DNA of 64,000 nt from Caulobacter sp. SL161 (lineage in GTDB: Bacteria > Pseudomonadota > Alphaproteobacteria > Caulobacterales > Caulobacteraceae): assembly GCF_026672375.1 (NCBI RefSeq), contig NZ_JAPPRA010000001.1:2232001-2296000 (forward strand), read 5' to 3'. Made by a program: the position numbers and the translations under genes. The notes beneath the pieces are model-generated. The model worked only from the letters and a program-made list of their open reading frames with translations, was not told where the DNA came from and ran no database searches. Shown one piece after another: positions 16,595 through 26,035 of the stretch (position 1 is the first letter of the stretch; the number at the start of each line of letters is the position of its first letter).

Positions 16595-16622
16595 ACCCCA
16601 CGCGCGCCTTTGAGCGTGGGGT
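16595..16622. terminator. Second hairpin between leuA and the DMT permease
   Basis: ACCCCACGC (16595–16603) pairs perfectly with GCGTGGGGT (16614–16622) with a 10-base loop. It follows the first hairpin and precedes the permease start by 29 bases. It may be a second terminator or lie in the 5' leader of the permease mRNA. Confidence 0.55.
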
Positions 16623-16651
16623 CTGTTCACGTTGACAAGGGGGAGGGGCGT

Positions 16652-17530
16652 TTGATCTGGATTCCCATCACCGTCGCGGCGGCCGCCTTTCAGGTCGCGC
16701 GCAACGCCGCCCAGCGCTCGATCATGGGCGAGGCGGGCCCATGGGGCGCGACCCTGGTGCGGTTTCTGTTCGGTTTGCCGTTCGCCAGCGTCTTCGCGGC
16801 GATAGCCTGGCTGCTGACGCCGGGTGCGACCGCGCACGCCACCTTGCCGTTCTGGATCGCCTGCGCGGCGGGGGCGGGGTTGCAGATCGCCGCGACGGCG
16901 GCGCTGCTCACGGCCATGCAGCGCTCGAGCTTCGCCCTGGGCACGGCCATGCAGCAGAGCGGGCTGCCGTTCGCCCTGATCTGGGGCGTGCTGTTCTTCG
17001 GCGACCATGTCGGCCCAGTGGCCTGGGCCGGGGGGCTGATCGCGACCCTGGGCCTTGCGATCCTGACCTGGCCGCGCGGTGAGGTGGTGATGCGCAAGAG
17101 CGCGGTCTGGGCCGGACTGGGATCGGGCGCGATCTTCGCGCTCAGCGCGAACTGTTTTCGGCAAGCCAGTCTGGCCTTTGAGCCGGCCCATCCCGCCGCC
17201 TCGGCCTTCGTGACGGTTATGGTGGTGCAGGCCATCCAGACGCTCGCGCTGACGAGCTACCTGGCCTGGCGCGATCGCACAGCCCTCAAGGCCGTCATCG
17301 CCGCCTGGCGGCAGTCCCTGGGCGCGGGCTTTTGCGGCGCGGCGGCGTCTGGCCTCTGGTTCACCGCCATGACGCTCTCGCCGGTGGGGCCGGTCAGGGC
17401 GGTCGGCGTGGTCGAAATGCCGATCGCCGCCATCGCCGGACGACGCCTGTTCAAGGAACGCCTGACCCCTTTGCAGGTGGTCGCCGGTCTCGTGACGGCG
17501 GTCGGCGTGGTCATGGCCGCGCTCGGCTAG
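16652..17530 (+). CDS. EamA/DMT-superfamily permease
   Basis: About 292 residues and ten hydrophobic segments, e.g. LIWIPITVAAAAFQVARNAA, VRFLFGLPFASVFAAIAWLL and VVAGLVTAVGVVMAALG, arranged as two five-helix EamA repeats. The second repeat has the usual PIAAIAGRRLFKERLTPLQV segment. Members export amino acids, purines or other metabolites; the substrate here is unknown. Proximity to leuA hints at an amino-acid exporter, but that is inference. TTG at 16652 is preferred because AAGGGGGAGGGG lies just upstream and the first membrane helix begins there; the in-frame extension to 16571 would run through the hairpin at 16595. Confidence 0.85.
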   Translation: MIWIPITVAAAAFQVARNAAQRSIMGEAGPWGATLVRFLFGLPFASVFAAIAWLLTPGATAHATLPFWIACAAGAGLQIAATAALLTAMQRSSFALGTAMQQSGLPFALIWGVLFFGDHVGPVAWAGGLIATLGLAILTWPRGEVVMRKSAVWAGLGSGAIFALSANCFRQASLAFEPAHPAASAFVTVMVVQAIQTLALTSYLAWRDRTALKAVIAAWRQSLGAGFCGAAASGLWFTAMTLSPVGPVRAVGVVEMPIAAIAGRRLFKERLTPLQVVAGLVTAVGVVMAALG

Positions 17531-18927
<1,397 letters not shown>

Positions 18928-18976
18928 GCCGGTATTCCTTATAGAAGCGCCGCGGGGGGCGTCGGGAGAAACTTAA

Positions 18977-20017
18977 GTGCGCTTTCGTGAAGGTCCGCTG
19001 GGCGACCTGAAGGTGCCATTGACGTGGACGGCGGCGGTCGCGCTGATCGTGGCCGCAGTCATCGGCGTCGCCTTTCTCCTGGCCGACCGTCGCGAGACGC
19101 TTCAGGAGCAGGCCTATGGCGTTACGCGGCAGACCGTCGACACCGTGGCCCGCCCTGTCAGCGGCGCGATCGCCGCGCCGGGGCGCTGGACGGGCCTGGG
19201 CCTTGACTATGTCCGCAGCTACTTCTTCACCGCGCATGAGAACCGGCGCCTGAAGGCCGAACTGGCCGAGATGCGCCAGTGGCGCGACCGGGCCCTGGCG
19301 CTGCAGGACCAGAACGATCGCTTCAAGAGCCTCCTGGGCCTGCGGACCGATCCGCCGATCCCGATGGCGGCGGCCCGGGTGGTCAGCGACAGCCGCGGTC
19401 CGTTCGCCAACACCCGTCTGGCGGACGCGGGCTCCGAGCGCGGCATCGTGGTCGGCAATCCGGTCCTGAACGAGCGCGGCCTGGTGGGCCGGGTGGTCGG
19501 CGTTTCGCGCGGCGTGAGCCGGGTGCTGCTGCTGACCGATATCGCCTCGCGCACCCCGGTCATGATCGACCGCACCAATGCGCGGGCCATCCTGACCGGC
19601 GATGGCGGGCCCAATCCCAAGCTTGAGTACCTGCGCGGCGTCGATCCGATCCAGCAGGGCGACCGGGTGGTCACCTCGGGCGACGGCGGTGTGGTGCCGC
19701 GCGGCCTGCCGGTGGGCGCGGCGGTGAAGGGTCTCGATGGCCGCTGGCGCGTCGTGCTGTTCGCCGACCAGGCTTCGATCGACTATGTGCGGATCCTGTT
19801 GTTCAAGGACTTCGCCCAACTGGCTGACGAAAAACAGCTTCAGGCCCGCTCCCTGCCGCCGGTGACGACCGAGGATCCGCAGACCTCGATCCTGTCGAAT
19901 CCCGTCTCGCGCCCGCTCGCGCCGACGCCTTCGCCGGCCACGGCCACGCCGTCGGCGGCGCCCGCCGCACGACCGGCTACCACCGTCACGCCGCCTCAGA
20001 CGGGAGCGCCCCGATGA
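18977..20017 (+). CDS. mreC: Rod shape-determining protein MreC
   Basis: A 346-residue periplasmic protein anchored by one N-terminal helix (AVALIVAAVIGVAFLLADRR). A coiled-coil segment follows (ENRRLKAELAEMRQWRDRAL), then the beta-barrel MreC core with VVSDSRGPFANTRLADAGSE, GLVGRVVGVSRGVSRVLLLT and GDRVVTSGDGGVVPRGLPVG. A Pro/Ala/Thr-rich disordered tail of about 60 residues ends the protein, longer than in enteric MreC. It scaffolds PBP2 and RodA. GTG start at 18977 with GGGAGAA upstream. The stop overlaps the mreD start by 4 bases (ATGA). Confidence 0.95.
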   Translation: MRFREGPLGDLKVPLTWTAAVALIVAAVIGVAFLLADRRETLQEQAYGVTRQTVDTVARPVSGAIAAPGRWTGLGLDYVRSYFFTAHENRRLKAELAEMRQWRDRALALQDQNDRFKSLLGLRTDPPIPMAAARVVSDSRGPFANTRLADAGSERGIVVGNPVLNERGLVGRVVGVSRGVSRVLLLTDIASRTPVMIDRTNARAILTGDGGPNPKLEYLRGVDPIQQGDRVVTSGDGGVVPRGLPVGAAVKGLDGRWRVVLFADQASIDYVRILLFKDFAQLADEKQLQARSLPPVTTEDPQTSILSNPVSRPLAPTPSPATATPSAAPAARPATTVTPPQTGAPR

Positions 20018-20529
20018 GCATGAGCGGCGCCCGGCCTCTCAATCCGGCGCGATGGCTGGGCGTGCCCATGCTGATGTGCATCGGCGCCACCATGGCTTTC
20101 GCCGCGCCGATCCGGATCTGGGGTCTGCAACTGCCCGAGCCCGTCTTCGCCATGGTGCCGGCCTTCGCCTGGGCCATGATCCGGCCCTCTATCCTGGCGC
20201 CGTTCGCCCTGCTGGTGCTTGGCCTGTTCCTCGACATCTTCTGGGGCGGTCCCAGCGGCCTTTGGGGCCTGTCGCTGCTGGTCGCCTATGCGATGGTTCT
20301 GATCCTGCGCAACGCGATGACGGGGCAGAGCCGTCCGATGATGTGGGCCTGGTTCGCCGGTGTGACCGCGATCGCCATGATCGCCAGCTTCCTGATCACC
20401 ATGCTCGACAGCCTGGCCATGCCCAGCCTGCTGGCGGTGTTCTGGCAGTTCCTGGTGACGGCGCTGCTGTTCCCGTTCGCTCACCGGCTGGTCGATCGTT
20501 TCGAGGACGCCGACGTGCGGTTCCGGTGA
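20014..20529 (+). CDS. mreD: Rod shape-determining membrane protein MreD
   Basis: A 171-residue integral membrane protein with about five hydrophobic helices (PMLMCIGATMAFAAPIRIWG, FALLVLGLFLDIFWGGPSGL, LLVAYAMVLILRNAMT and so on). The DIFWGGPSGLWGLSLL segment resembles the conserved D-x-(x)3-P/G-G…LG motif of MreD. It partners MreC and RodA/PBP2 in cell elongation. Start ATG overlaps the mreC stop by 4 bases and the next gene begins 4 bases after its stop, so translation is probably coupled. Confidence 0.93.
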   Translation: MSMSGARPLNPARWLGVPMLMCIGATMAFAAPIRIWGLQLPEPVFAMVPAFAWAMIRPSILAPFALLVLGLFLDIFWGGPSGLWGLSLLVAYAMVLILRNAMTGQSRPMMWAWFAGVTAIAMIASFLITMLDSLAMPSLLAVFWQFLVTALLFPFAHRLVDRFEDADVRFR

Positions 20530-20533
20530 GGCG

Positions 20534-22552
20534 ATGAGCGAACCGTCCATCTTCTTTTTCGAGGTCAACGAGCGTCAGGGTGTCTTCCACCGGCGCGCGT
20601 TCCTGCTGGGCGGTCTTACAGGCCTGGGCCTACTGACCCTGGGCGGGCGGCTGGCGCAATTGCAGCTGGTCGAGGCTCAGCGCTACCAGAAGCTCTCCGC
20701 CGGCAACCAGTTCAACTACCGCCTGGTGCCGCCGCCGCGCGGTCTGATCATGGATCGCAACGGCGTTTCGCTGGCGTCCAACCGCCCGAACTTCCGGCTG
20801 ATGATCAACAAGGAAAAGGGCCTGGAGGCCGAGGCGGTCCTCGACGATCTCTCCAAGCTGGTTCCGATCGACGGAACCCGCCGGGCGCGGATCCTCAAGG
20901 AGCTGGACCGGGCGCCGCGCAAGGCGCCGGTCGTGGTGATGGAGGACCTCTCTTGGGAGGAGTTCTCGCGCGTCAACATCCGCGCGCCGGAACTGCCCAA
21001 CGTCACCGCCGACATGGGCGAGGTCCGAGTCTATCCGTTCGGCGGCGCTTTCGCCCACGTGATCGGCTATGTCGCCAAGGTCTCGGACCGTGACCTCAAG
21101 GCGGCCGAGGGCGACACCACCCAGGACCAGGAACTGCTGCACCATCCGGGCTTCCGGATCGGCAAACAGGGCGTCGAAAAGGCGTTCGACAAGGATCTGC
21201 GCGGTCGCGCGGGCGCCACCAAGACTGAGGTCGACTCCGTGGGACGCGTCGTGCGCCTGGATCCGGCCGGCGACATTCCGCCCGTGGCCGGCAAGGCGAT
21301 CCGCCTGACCCTGGACGCCGACATCCAGAACCGCGCGCTCGAGGTGATGGGCGAGGAGAGCGGCGCCATCGTCGTGATGGACTGCCGCAACGGCGACCTG
21401 CTGTGCATGGCCTCCGCGCCCAGCTTCGACGCCAACCGCTTTGTGCGGGGCCTGTCCGGGCCCGAGTACAAGGCCCTGGCCGAGTATGAGCGCAAGCCGC
21501 TGCTCGACAAGTCGATGACGGGCCTGTTTCCGCCCGGCTCGACCTTTAAGCCCACGGTGGGTCTGGCCGCCCTGGCCGCCGGTATCGATCCCGAGGTCCG
21601 GGTCAACTGCCCGGGCAGCTGGTACTATGGCGGTCGGGTGTGGCGTTGCTGGGAGAAGGGCGGCCACGGCCCCCAGAACATGCACGACGCCATCAAGAAC
21701 TCTTGTGACGTCTATTTCTACCAGATCTCGCTGAAGATCGGCCCCGACGCCATCGCCCGCGCCGCGCGCGCCGTCGGCTTTGGCCAGACCTTCGACATCG
21801 GCATTCCCGGTCAGAAGAAGGGCATCGTTCCGGACCGCGAGTGGAAGAAGCGCGCCTTCAAGCGCAATCCGGCCAACCAGATCTGGTTCCCGGGCGAAAC
21901 CCCCAGCTACGCCATCGGGCAGGGCGCCTTGACGGTGAATGCGCTGCAGCTGGCGGTGATGACGGCCCGGCTGGCCAACGCCAAGAAGGCGCTGGTTCCC
22001 CGGCTCATCAAGTCGATCGGCGACATGGAGCGTCCCGCCGGCTCGGACGTGCCGGACCTGCCGTTCTCGCCCGAGCACCTGGCCTATGTGCGTAATGGCA
22101 TGGCCGCCGTGGCCAATGACGTGCGCGGCACCGCCTATCGCAACAGCCAGCTGGGCCTGGGCGACGTACAGATGGCCGGCAAGACCGGCACGGCCCAGGT
22201 GCGCAGCTACGACAAGGGCGTCTCGCGAGACAGCAAGGACGTGCGCTGGCGGCTGAAGGACCACAACCTGTTCGTCGCCTTCGCGCCCTATGACGACCCC
22301 CGCTATGCTGTGTCGGTCATCATCGAGCACGGCGGCCTGGGCGGGGCTACGGCCGGCGCGCCGCGCGCCCGCGAGGTGATGCGCGTGGCGCTGCTGAAGG
22401 ATCCGGAGATCCGCGCCCGCATCGAGCGGCCGGCGCCCTTGCCGGAGGCGGTTCCCGAGGCCGATATCGAAGGCGCCGCGCCGGAAGATCCGATCGAAGC
22501 GCCGCCGCCCGCGCCCGAAGCGCCCACAACTCCGCAGGGAGGCCAGACATGA
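20534..22552 (+). CDS. mrdA: Penicillin-binding protein 2 (elongation transpeptidase)
   Basis: A 672-residue class B PBP. One N-terminal helix (LGGLTGLGLLTLGGRLAQLQ) anchors it; the pedestal domain contains RGLIMDRNGVSLASNRPNFR. The transpeptidase domain shows GSTFKPTVG (SxxK, near residue 335), NSCDVYF (SxD in the SxN position) and KTGTAQV (KTG, near residue 550). A Pro/Glu/Ala-rich tail of about 50 residues follows. It cross-links lateral peptidoglycan together with the RodA glycosyltransferase, whose start overlaps its stop by 4 bases. Start ATG lies 4 bases after mreD. Confidence 0.96.
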   Translation: MSEPSIFFFEVNERQGVFHRRAFLLGGLTGLGLLTLGGRLAQLQLVEAQRYQKLSAGNQFNYRLVPPPRGLIMDRNGVSLASNRPNFRLMINKEKGLEAEAVLDDLSKLVPIDGTRRARILKELDRAPRKAPVVVMEDLSWEEFSRVNIRAPELPNVTADMGEVRVYPFGGAFAHVIGYVAKVSDRDLKAAEGDTTQDQELLHHPGFRIGKQGVEKAFDKDLRGRAGATKTEVDSVGRVVRLDPAGDIPPVAGKAIRLTLDADIQNRALEVMGEESGAIVVMDCRNGDLLCMASAPSFDANRFVRGLSGPEYKALAEYERKPLLDKSMTGLFPPGSTFKPTVGLAALAAGIDPEVRVNCPGSWYYGGRVWRCWEKGGHGPQNMHDAIKNSCDVYFYQISLKIGPDAIARAARAVGFGQTFDIGIPGQKKGIVPDREWKKRAFKRNPANQIWFPGETPSYAIGQGALTVNALQLAVMTARLANAKKALVPRLIKSIGDMERPAGSDVPDLPFSPEHLAYVRNGMAAVANDVRGTAYRNSQLGLGDVQMAGKTGTAQVRSYDKGVSRDSKDVRWRLKDHNLFVAFAPYDDPRYAVSVIIEHGGLGGATAGAPRAREVMRVALLKDPEIRARIERPAPLPEAVPEADIEGAAPEDPIEAPPPAPEAPTTPQGGQT

Positions 22553-23706
22553 CCCTGAGCGGCGGCCTTTCCCGGCCCGGCGAGCGTGACCGGCCGACCA
22601 TCAAGTTCATGGAGATCGACTGGACCTTCTGTCTGTTCCTGTGCCTGATCGCCGGCGCGGGCGCGCTGATGCTGTTCTCGATCGCCGGTGCGTCCTGGGA
22701 GCCTTGGGCGGCCAAGCATCTGATCCGCTTTGGCCTCTACTTCATCATGATGGTCATTCTGGCCATGTGTGATCTGCGCTGGTGGTTCATGGCCGCCTAT
22801 CCGATCTATGTCGTGGGCCTGTTGCTGCTCATCGCCGTCGAGGTCGCCGGCGATGTATCGCTGGGCGCCCAGCGCTGGCTGTCGATTGGCGGGTTCCGCT
22901 TCCAGCCTTCAGAAATCATGAAGATCGGCCTCGTCCTGGCCCTGGCGCGCTACTATCACGGCCTGTCGGCCGACAGCGCCCGGATGTCCTGGCGGTTGCT
23001 GATCCCGGCGGGCATGATCGCTGCGCCTGTCCTCCTGGTCGCCCACCAGCCCGACCTCGGCACCGCCATGCTGATCGCGGCGACCGGGCTGTCGATCGTA
23101 GTCCTGGCGGGGCTGTCCTGGCGGATCATCTTCGCGGGCGTCGCCGCGTTCCTGGCCGCGATCCCGCCCTTTGTGATGTTCGTGCTGCACGACTATCAGC
23201 GCAATCGGGTCATGACGTTCCTGAACCCCGAGGCCGATCCGTCGGGCAAAGGCTATCAGATCGTGCAGTCCAAGATCGCGCTCGGTTCGGGCGGCCTGCT
23301 GGGCAAGGGCTTTGGCCTGGGCTCGCAAAGCCAGCTGAACTTCCTGCCCGAAAAGCAGACCGACTTCATCTTCGCCACCTTGGCCGAGGAGTTCGGCTTC
23401 GTCGGCTGTTTCGCCGTGCTGTTCCTCTACGGCGCGGTGATCTTCATGGCCCTGCGCATCGCCTCGATCAGCCACAGCCATTTCGGACGCCTGGCCGCGG
23501 GCGGCACGATCTCGACCTTCGCGGTCTACGTGCTGATCAACGGCGCGATGGTGATGGGCATGGCGCCGGTCGTGGGTGTGCCCATGCCGATGCTGTCGTA
23601 CGGCGGCACCGTCATGCTGACGGTGATGATCGGCTTTGGCCTGATCCAGGCCGTCCGCGTGCACCGCTACACCGAAGTGACCAGCGGCAAGGGCTCGCTG
23701 GTCTGA
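22549..23706 (+). CDS. rodA: Peptidoglycan glycosyltransferase RodA
   Basis: A 385-residue SEDS-family membrane protein with about ten helices. Conserved parts are AQRWLSIGGFRFQPSEIMKI, HQPDLGTAMLIAATGLSIVV (with the catalytic-site Asp) and NFLPEKQTDFIFATLAEEFG, plus the C-terminal GMAPVVGVPMPMLSYGGTVM. It polymerises lipid II for side-wall growth with PBP2. Start ATG overlaps the mrdA stop. It closes the mre operon; a strong hairpin follows at 23712. Confidence 0.97.
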   Translation: MTLSGGLSRPGERDRPTIKFMEIDWTFCLFLCLIAGAGALMLFSIAGASWEPWAAKHLIRFGLYFIMMVILAMCDLRWWFMAAYPIYVVGLLLLIAVEVAGDVSLGAQRWLSIGGFRFQPSEIMKIGLVLALARYYHGLSADSARMSWRLLIPAGMIAAPVLLVAHQPDLGTAMLIAATGLSIVVLAGLSWRIIFAGVAAFLAAIPPFVMFVLHDYQRNRVMTFLNPEADPSGKGYQIVQSKIALGSGGLLGKGFGLGSQSQLNFLPEKQTDFIFATLAEEFGFVGCFAVLFLYGAVIFMALRIASISHSHFGRLAAGGTISTFAVYVLINGAMVMGMAPVVGVPMPMLSYGGTVMLTVMIGFGLIQAVRVHRYTEVTSGKGSLV

Positions 23707-23711
23707 TGGGC

Positions 23712-23743
23712 GACGAAGCGGGCTGTTCTCAGCCCGCTTCGTC
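23712..23743. terminator. Bidirectional terminator between rodA and the UDG gene
   Basis: GACGAAGCGGGCTG (23712–23725) pairs perfectly over 14 bp with CAGCCCGCTTCGTC (23730–23743), loop TTCT. It starts 5 bases after the rodA stop, and its right arm encodes the last four codons and overlaps the stop of the convergent glycosylase. A long perfect stem shared by two convergent genes. Confidence 0.85.
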
Positions 23744-24406
23744 CAGATAGGCCTTCACTCGCGCGAACAGGTCCTCGAACATCGGCGTCGTCAGGCGGCC
23801 GGTGTTCGTGTTGAGCCGCGAGCAATGGTAGCTGTTGAAGATCCGGTAGGGTCCGGCCTGGAACTCCGAGCCGTGGCCCGGAACGCCGGCTGAGGCCTTC
23901 AGGCCCAGGGTCTTGAGCACATTTCGGCGCGAGACGTCACCCAGGGTGACGATGACCTTCAGGTTCGGGAACATATCCAGCCGCGCCTTCAGGAACGGTC
24001 GGCAGGCGTTCTCTTCGGAAGTTTCAGGCTTGTTGCCGGGCGGGGCGCAGCGGACGGCGTTGGTGACCGCCGCGTCGATCAGCTTGAGGGAGTCGTCGGG
24101 CCGCGCCTCGAACTGACCGGTGGCGAAGCCGAACTTGATCAGGGTCTCGTAGAGCAGGGTTCCCGCATAGTCGCCGGTGAACGGCCGGCCCGTACGGTTG
24201 GCGCCCTTGCGGCCAGGGGCCAAGCCCACGACCAGCAGGCGAGCGTTCCTGTCGCCGAACGAGGGGGCGGGGCCGTTGAACCAGTCCGGATAGAGGTCCT
24301 GGTTCTCGCGACGATAGGCCACGAGGCGCGGGCAAAGCGGGCAGTCGCGCGGCGGCTCGGCGGGATTGGGGACGACTTCACCGACGATATTGGAAGTCTG
24401 GCTCAT
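23729..24406 (-). CDS. Uracil-DNA glycosylase, type 5 (UdgB-like)
   Basis: A 225-residue DNA glycosylase that removes uracil and other deaminated bases from DNA. Motif 1 is GLAPGRKGANRTGRPFTGDY, where family 5 enzymes have GLAPA..G.NRTGR.FTGD; motif 2 is SYHCSRLNTNTGRLT, matching HPS(R)xNxxTGRLT but with Tyr-His-Cys in place of His-Pro-Ser. Four Cys (CPLCPRL near residue 21, CAPPGNK and CRPF) probably bind a 4Fe-4S cluster as in the family. It is just downstream of the NYN gene on the same strand, separated by a single base, so they form an operon. Confidence 0.9.
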   Translation of the reverse strand: MSQTSNIVGEVVPNPAEPPRDCPLCPRLVAYRRENQDLYPDWFNGPAPSFGDRNARLLVVGLAPGRKGANRTGRPFTGDYAGTLLYETLIKFGFATGQFEARPDDSLKLIDAAVTNAVRCAPPGNKPETSEENACRPFLKARLDMFPNLKVIVTLGDVSRRNVLKTLGLKASAGVPGHGSEFQAGPYRIFNSYHCSRLNTNTGRLTTPMFEDLFARVKAYLDEAG

Positions 24407-24407
24407 C

Positions 24408-25004
24408 TCAGTACTCGTCGTCGGCGTCGCGTTCGGCCGGGGTGCGGTTGTCCATCATCTGGCGCGGCGGCGTGCGTTGTGGGCGGCCGATGATGTTTCC
24501 GAGGTCGGCGAGATCGACGAAGTTGTCGGCCTGACGGCGCAGATCGTCGCTGGTCATCGGCGGCTGGCTCTTCATGGTCGAGACGACCGTCACCCGGCGG
24601 CCCTTGCGCTGCACTGCCTCGACCAGGGCGCGGAAGTCGCCGTCGCCCGAGAACAGCACCAGGTGGTCAGCAGTCTCGGCCATCTGCAGCATGTCGACGG
24701 CGATCTCGATGTCCATGTCGCCGCGCCAGCGCTTGCGGCCCTGGCTGTCGGTGAATTCGCGCGCCGGCTTCGTCACCAGGGTGAAGCCGTTATAGTCCAG
24801 CCAGTCGACCAGGGGCCGGATCGGCGAATAGTCGTCGTTCTCGGCGATCGCGGTGTAGTAATAGGCGCGGATAAGAATCCCGCGCTTTTTGAACTCGTCG
24901 AGCAGCTTGCGGTAGTCGATGTCGAAGCCCAGAGCCTTGGCGGCGGAATAGAGATTGGCCCCGTCGATAAACAGGGCGATGCGGTCGGTCGGATAGAAGG
25001 TCAC
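24408..25004 (-). CDS. NYN-domain (LabA/DUF88-like) putative ribonuclease
   Basis: A 198-residue protein with a PIN-like NYN fold. TDRIALFIDGANLYSAAKAL carries the first acidic residue (D of IDGANL), RGDMDIEIAVDMLQ the second pair, and DHLVLFSGDGDFRALVEAVQ the SGDGDF motif. These acidic positions coordinate metal in RNA-cleaving relatives. A hydrophilic tail of about 35 residues (PQRTPPRQMMDNRTPAERDA) follows. GTG at 25004 is chosen: AAGGAA precedes it and the conserved fold starts immediately. It is divergent from folK with a ~50-base gap. RNA target unknown. Confidence 0.85.
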   Translation of the reverse strand: MTFYPTDRIALFIDGANLYSAAKALGFDIDYRKLLDEFKKRGILIRAYYYTAIAENDDYSPIRPLVDWLDYNGFTLVTKPAREFTDSQGRKRWRGDMDIEIAVDMLQMAETADHLVLFSGDGDFRALVEAVQRKGRRVTVVSTMKSQPPMTSDDLRRQADNFVDLADLGNIIGRPQRTPPRQMMDNRTPAERDADDEY

Positions 25005-25052
25005 GGTAATTCCTTGAAAAATCAGGTCGTTCGAAATGACTTGGATGAGGCC

Positions 25053-25547
25053 GTGATCGTGGCGCTCGGCTGCAATCTGCCCGGAGCCTATACGAGTCGC
25101 GAGGCCTTGTTGGAAGCCGCCGTGGCGGCGCTGCCGGAGGCTGGGCTGGAGGTCGTGACGCGGTCGGGCTGGTGGACATCCGCCGCTTGGCCTGACCCGG
25201 CTGGGCCCGCGTATCTGAACGGCGTGGCGGTCGTGCGGACGACGCTCTCGCCGCGCCAGGTTCTGGACGCGCTGCATTCACTGGAGGCGCGGTTCGGGCG
25301 GGCGAGGGGAGAGGCCAATGCGCCGCGCACTCTGGACCTGGATCTCATCGCCCATGGCCGCACGGTGTTGGACGACGGCCTGGTGGTGCCGCATCCGCGC
25401 GCCCACCAGCGGCTGTTTGTGATGGGGCCGCTTTCAGAGCTCTATTCGGGCTGGATTCACCCCGTCACCGGCGAACCGGCCTTTCGCCTGGCGGCGACCG
25501 CGACGGTCGGCCGCGATGCGCGACCAATGGCGGCGCCGACGGCCTAG
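25053..25547 (+). CDS. folK: 2-amino-4-hydroxy-6-hydroxymethyldihydropteridine pyrophosphokinase
   Basis: About 164 residues. Starts VIVALGCNLPGAYTSREALL, the IALGSNLG-type N-terminus with Cys in place of Ser; then VTRSGWWTSAAWPDPAGPAY, LHSLEARFGRARGEANAPRT and DLDLIAHGRTVLDDGLVVPH, the RxxxxxxRTLDLDL(I/L) and PHPR signatures. It transfers pyrophosphate from ATP to hydroxymethyl-dihydropterin in folate synthesis. The start is uncertain: GTG at 25053, GTG at 25059 and TTG at 25041 are all in frame and GATGAGG lies close upstream. Codons further upstream run antisense through the NYN gene and are not believed. Confidence 0.9.
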   Translation: MIVALGCNLPGAYTSREALLEAAVAALPEAGLEVVTRSGWWTSAAWPDPAGPAYLNGVAVVRTTLSPRQVLDALHSLEARFGRARGEANAPRTLDLDLIAHGRTVLDDGLVVPHPRAHQRLFVMGPLSELYSGWIHPVTGEPAFRLAATATVGRDARPMAAPTA

Positions 25548-25675
25548 AGGGTGGACATCGCACCCCGAAGCGGGCATAAGCGCCCGCTCGCGAAAGCAGG
25601 ATGCTCGTGCGCGGCGTTGCGTGTCGCCGCACAGAAGCCTATTTTGCAATTGCTTACCGGCAGCCCGAGGAACTC

Positions 25676-26035
25676 ATGGCCCGCGTCACCGTCGAAGATT
25701 GCGTCGAGAAGGTTCCGAACCGCTTCGCGCTCGTTCTGCTCTCGGCCCACCGCGCTCGCGGCATTTCCGCCGGCGCCGCGCTGATGGTCGACCGCGACAA
25801 CGACAAGAACCCGGTCGTCGCCCTGCGTGAGATCGCCGACGACGTGATCGACCACGAAGGCCTGAAGGAACACCTCATCAGCACGCTGCAGCGTGTTGAC
25901 GAGCACACCGAGGCCGAGGAAGAGGCCGAAACCCTGGCCCTGCTGGCCGATCCCAGCCACATGCAGATGAGCGAGCTGGAACTGGTCCGCGCGCTGCAAA
26001 GCGACCGGGACGGTGGTCAGGAGGAGCGGTACTGA
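25676..26035 (+). CDS. rpoZ: RNA polymerase omega subunit
   Basis: A 119-residue protein. [20 protein letters not shown] is the universal omega start, followed by [20 protein letters not shown] and [15 protein letters not shown]. Omega helps assemble the beta' subunit and in Proteobacteria forms part of a ppGpp-binding site. The acidic tail ([16 protein letters not shown] and more) is longer than in E. coli, as usual in Alphaproteobacteria. CCCGAGGAA lies before the ATG. It is directly upstream of the (p)ppGpp synthetase gene, and its stop overlaps the proposed CTG start of that gene. Confidence 0.97.

Noticed and set aside
14800..16596. A 598-codon frame antisense to leuA
   Set aside because: Mirror frame of a conserved gene, with repetitive Gly/Val/Ala/Asp composition and no recognisable motif.
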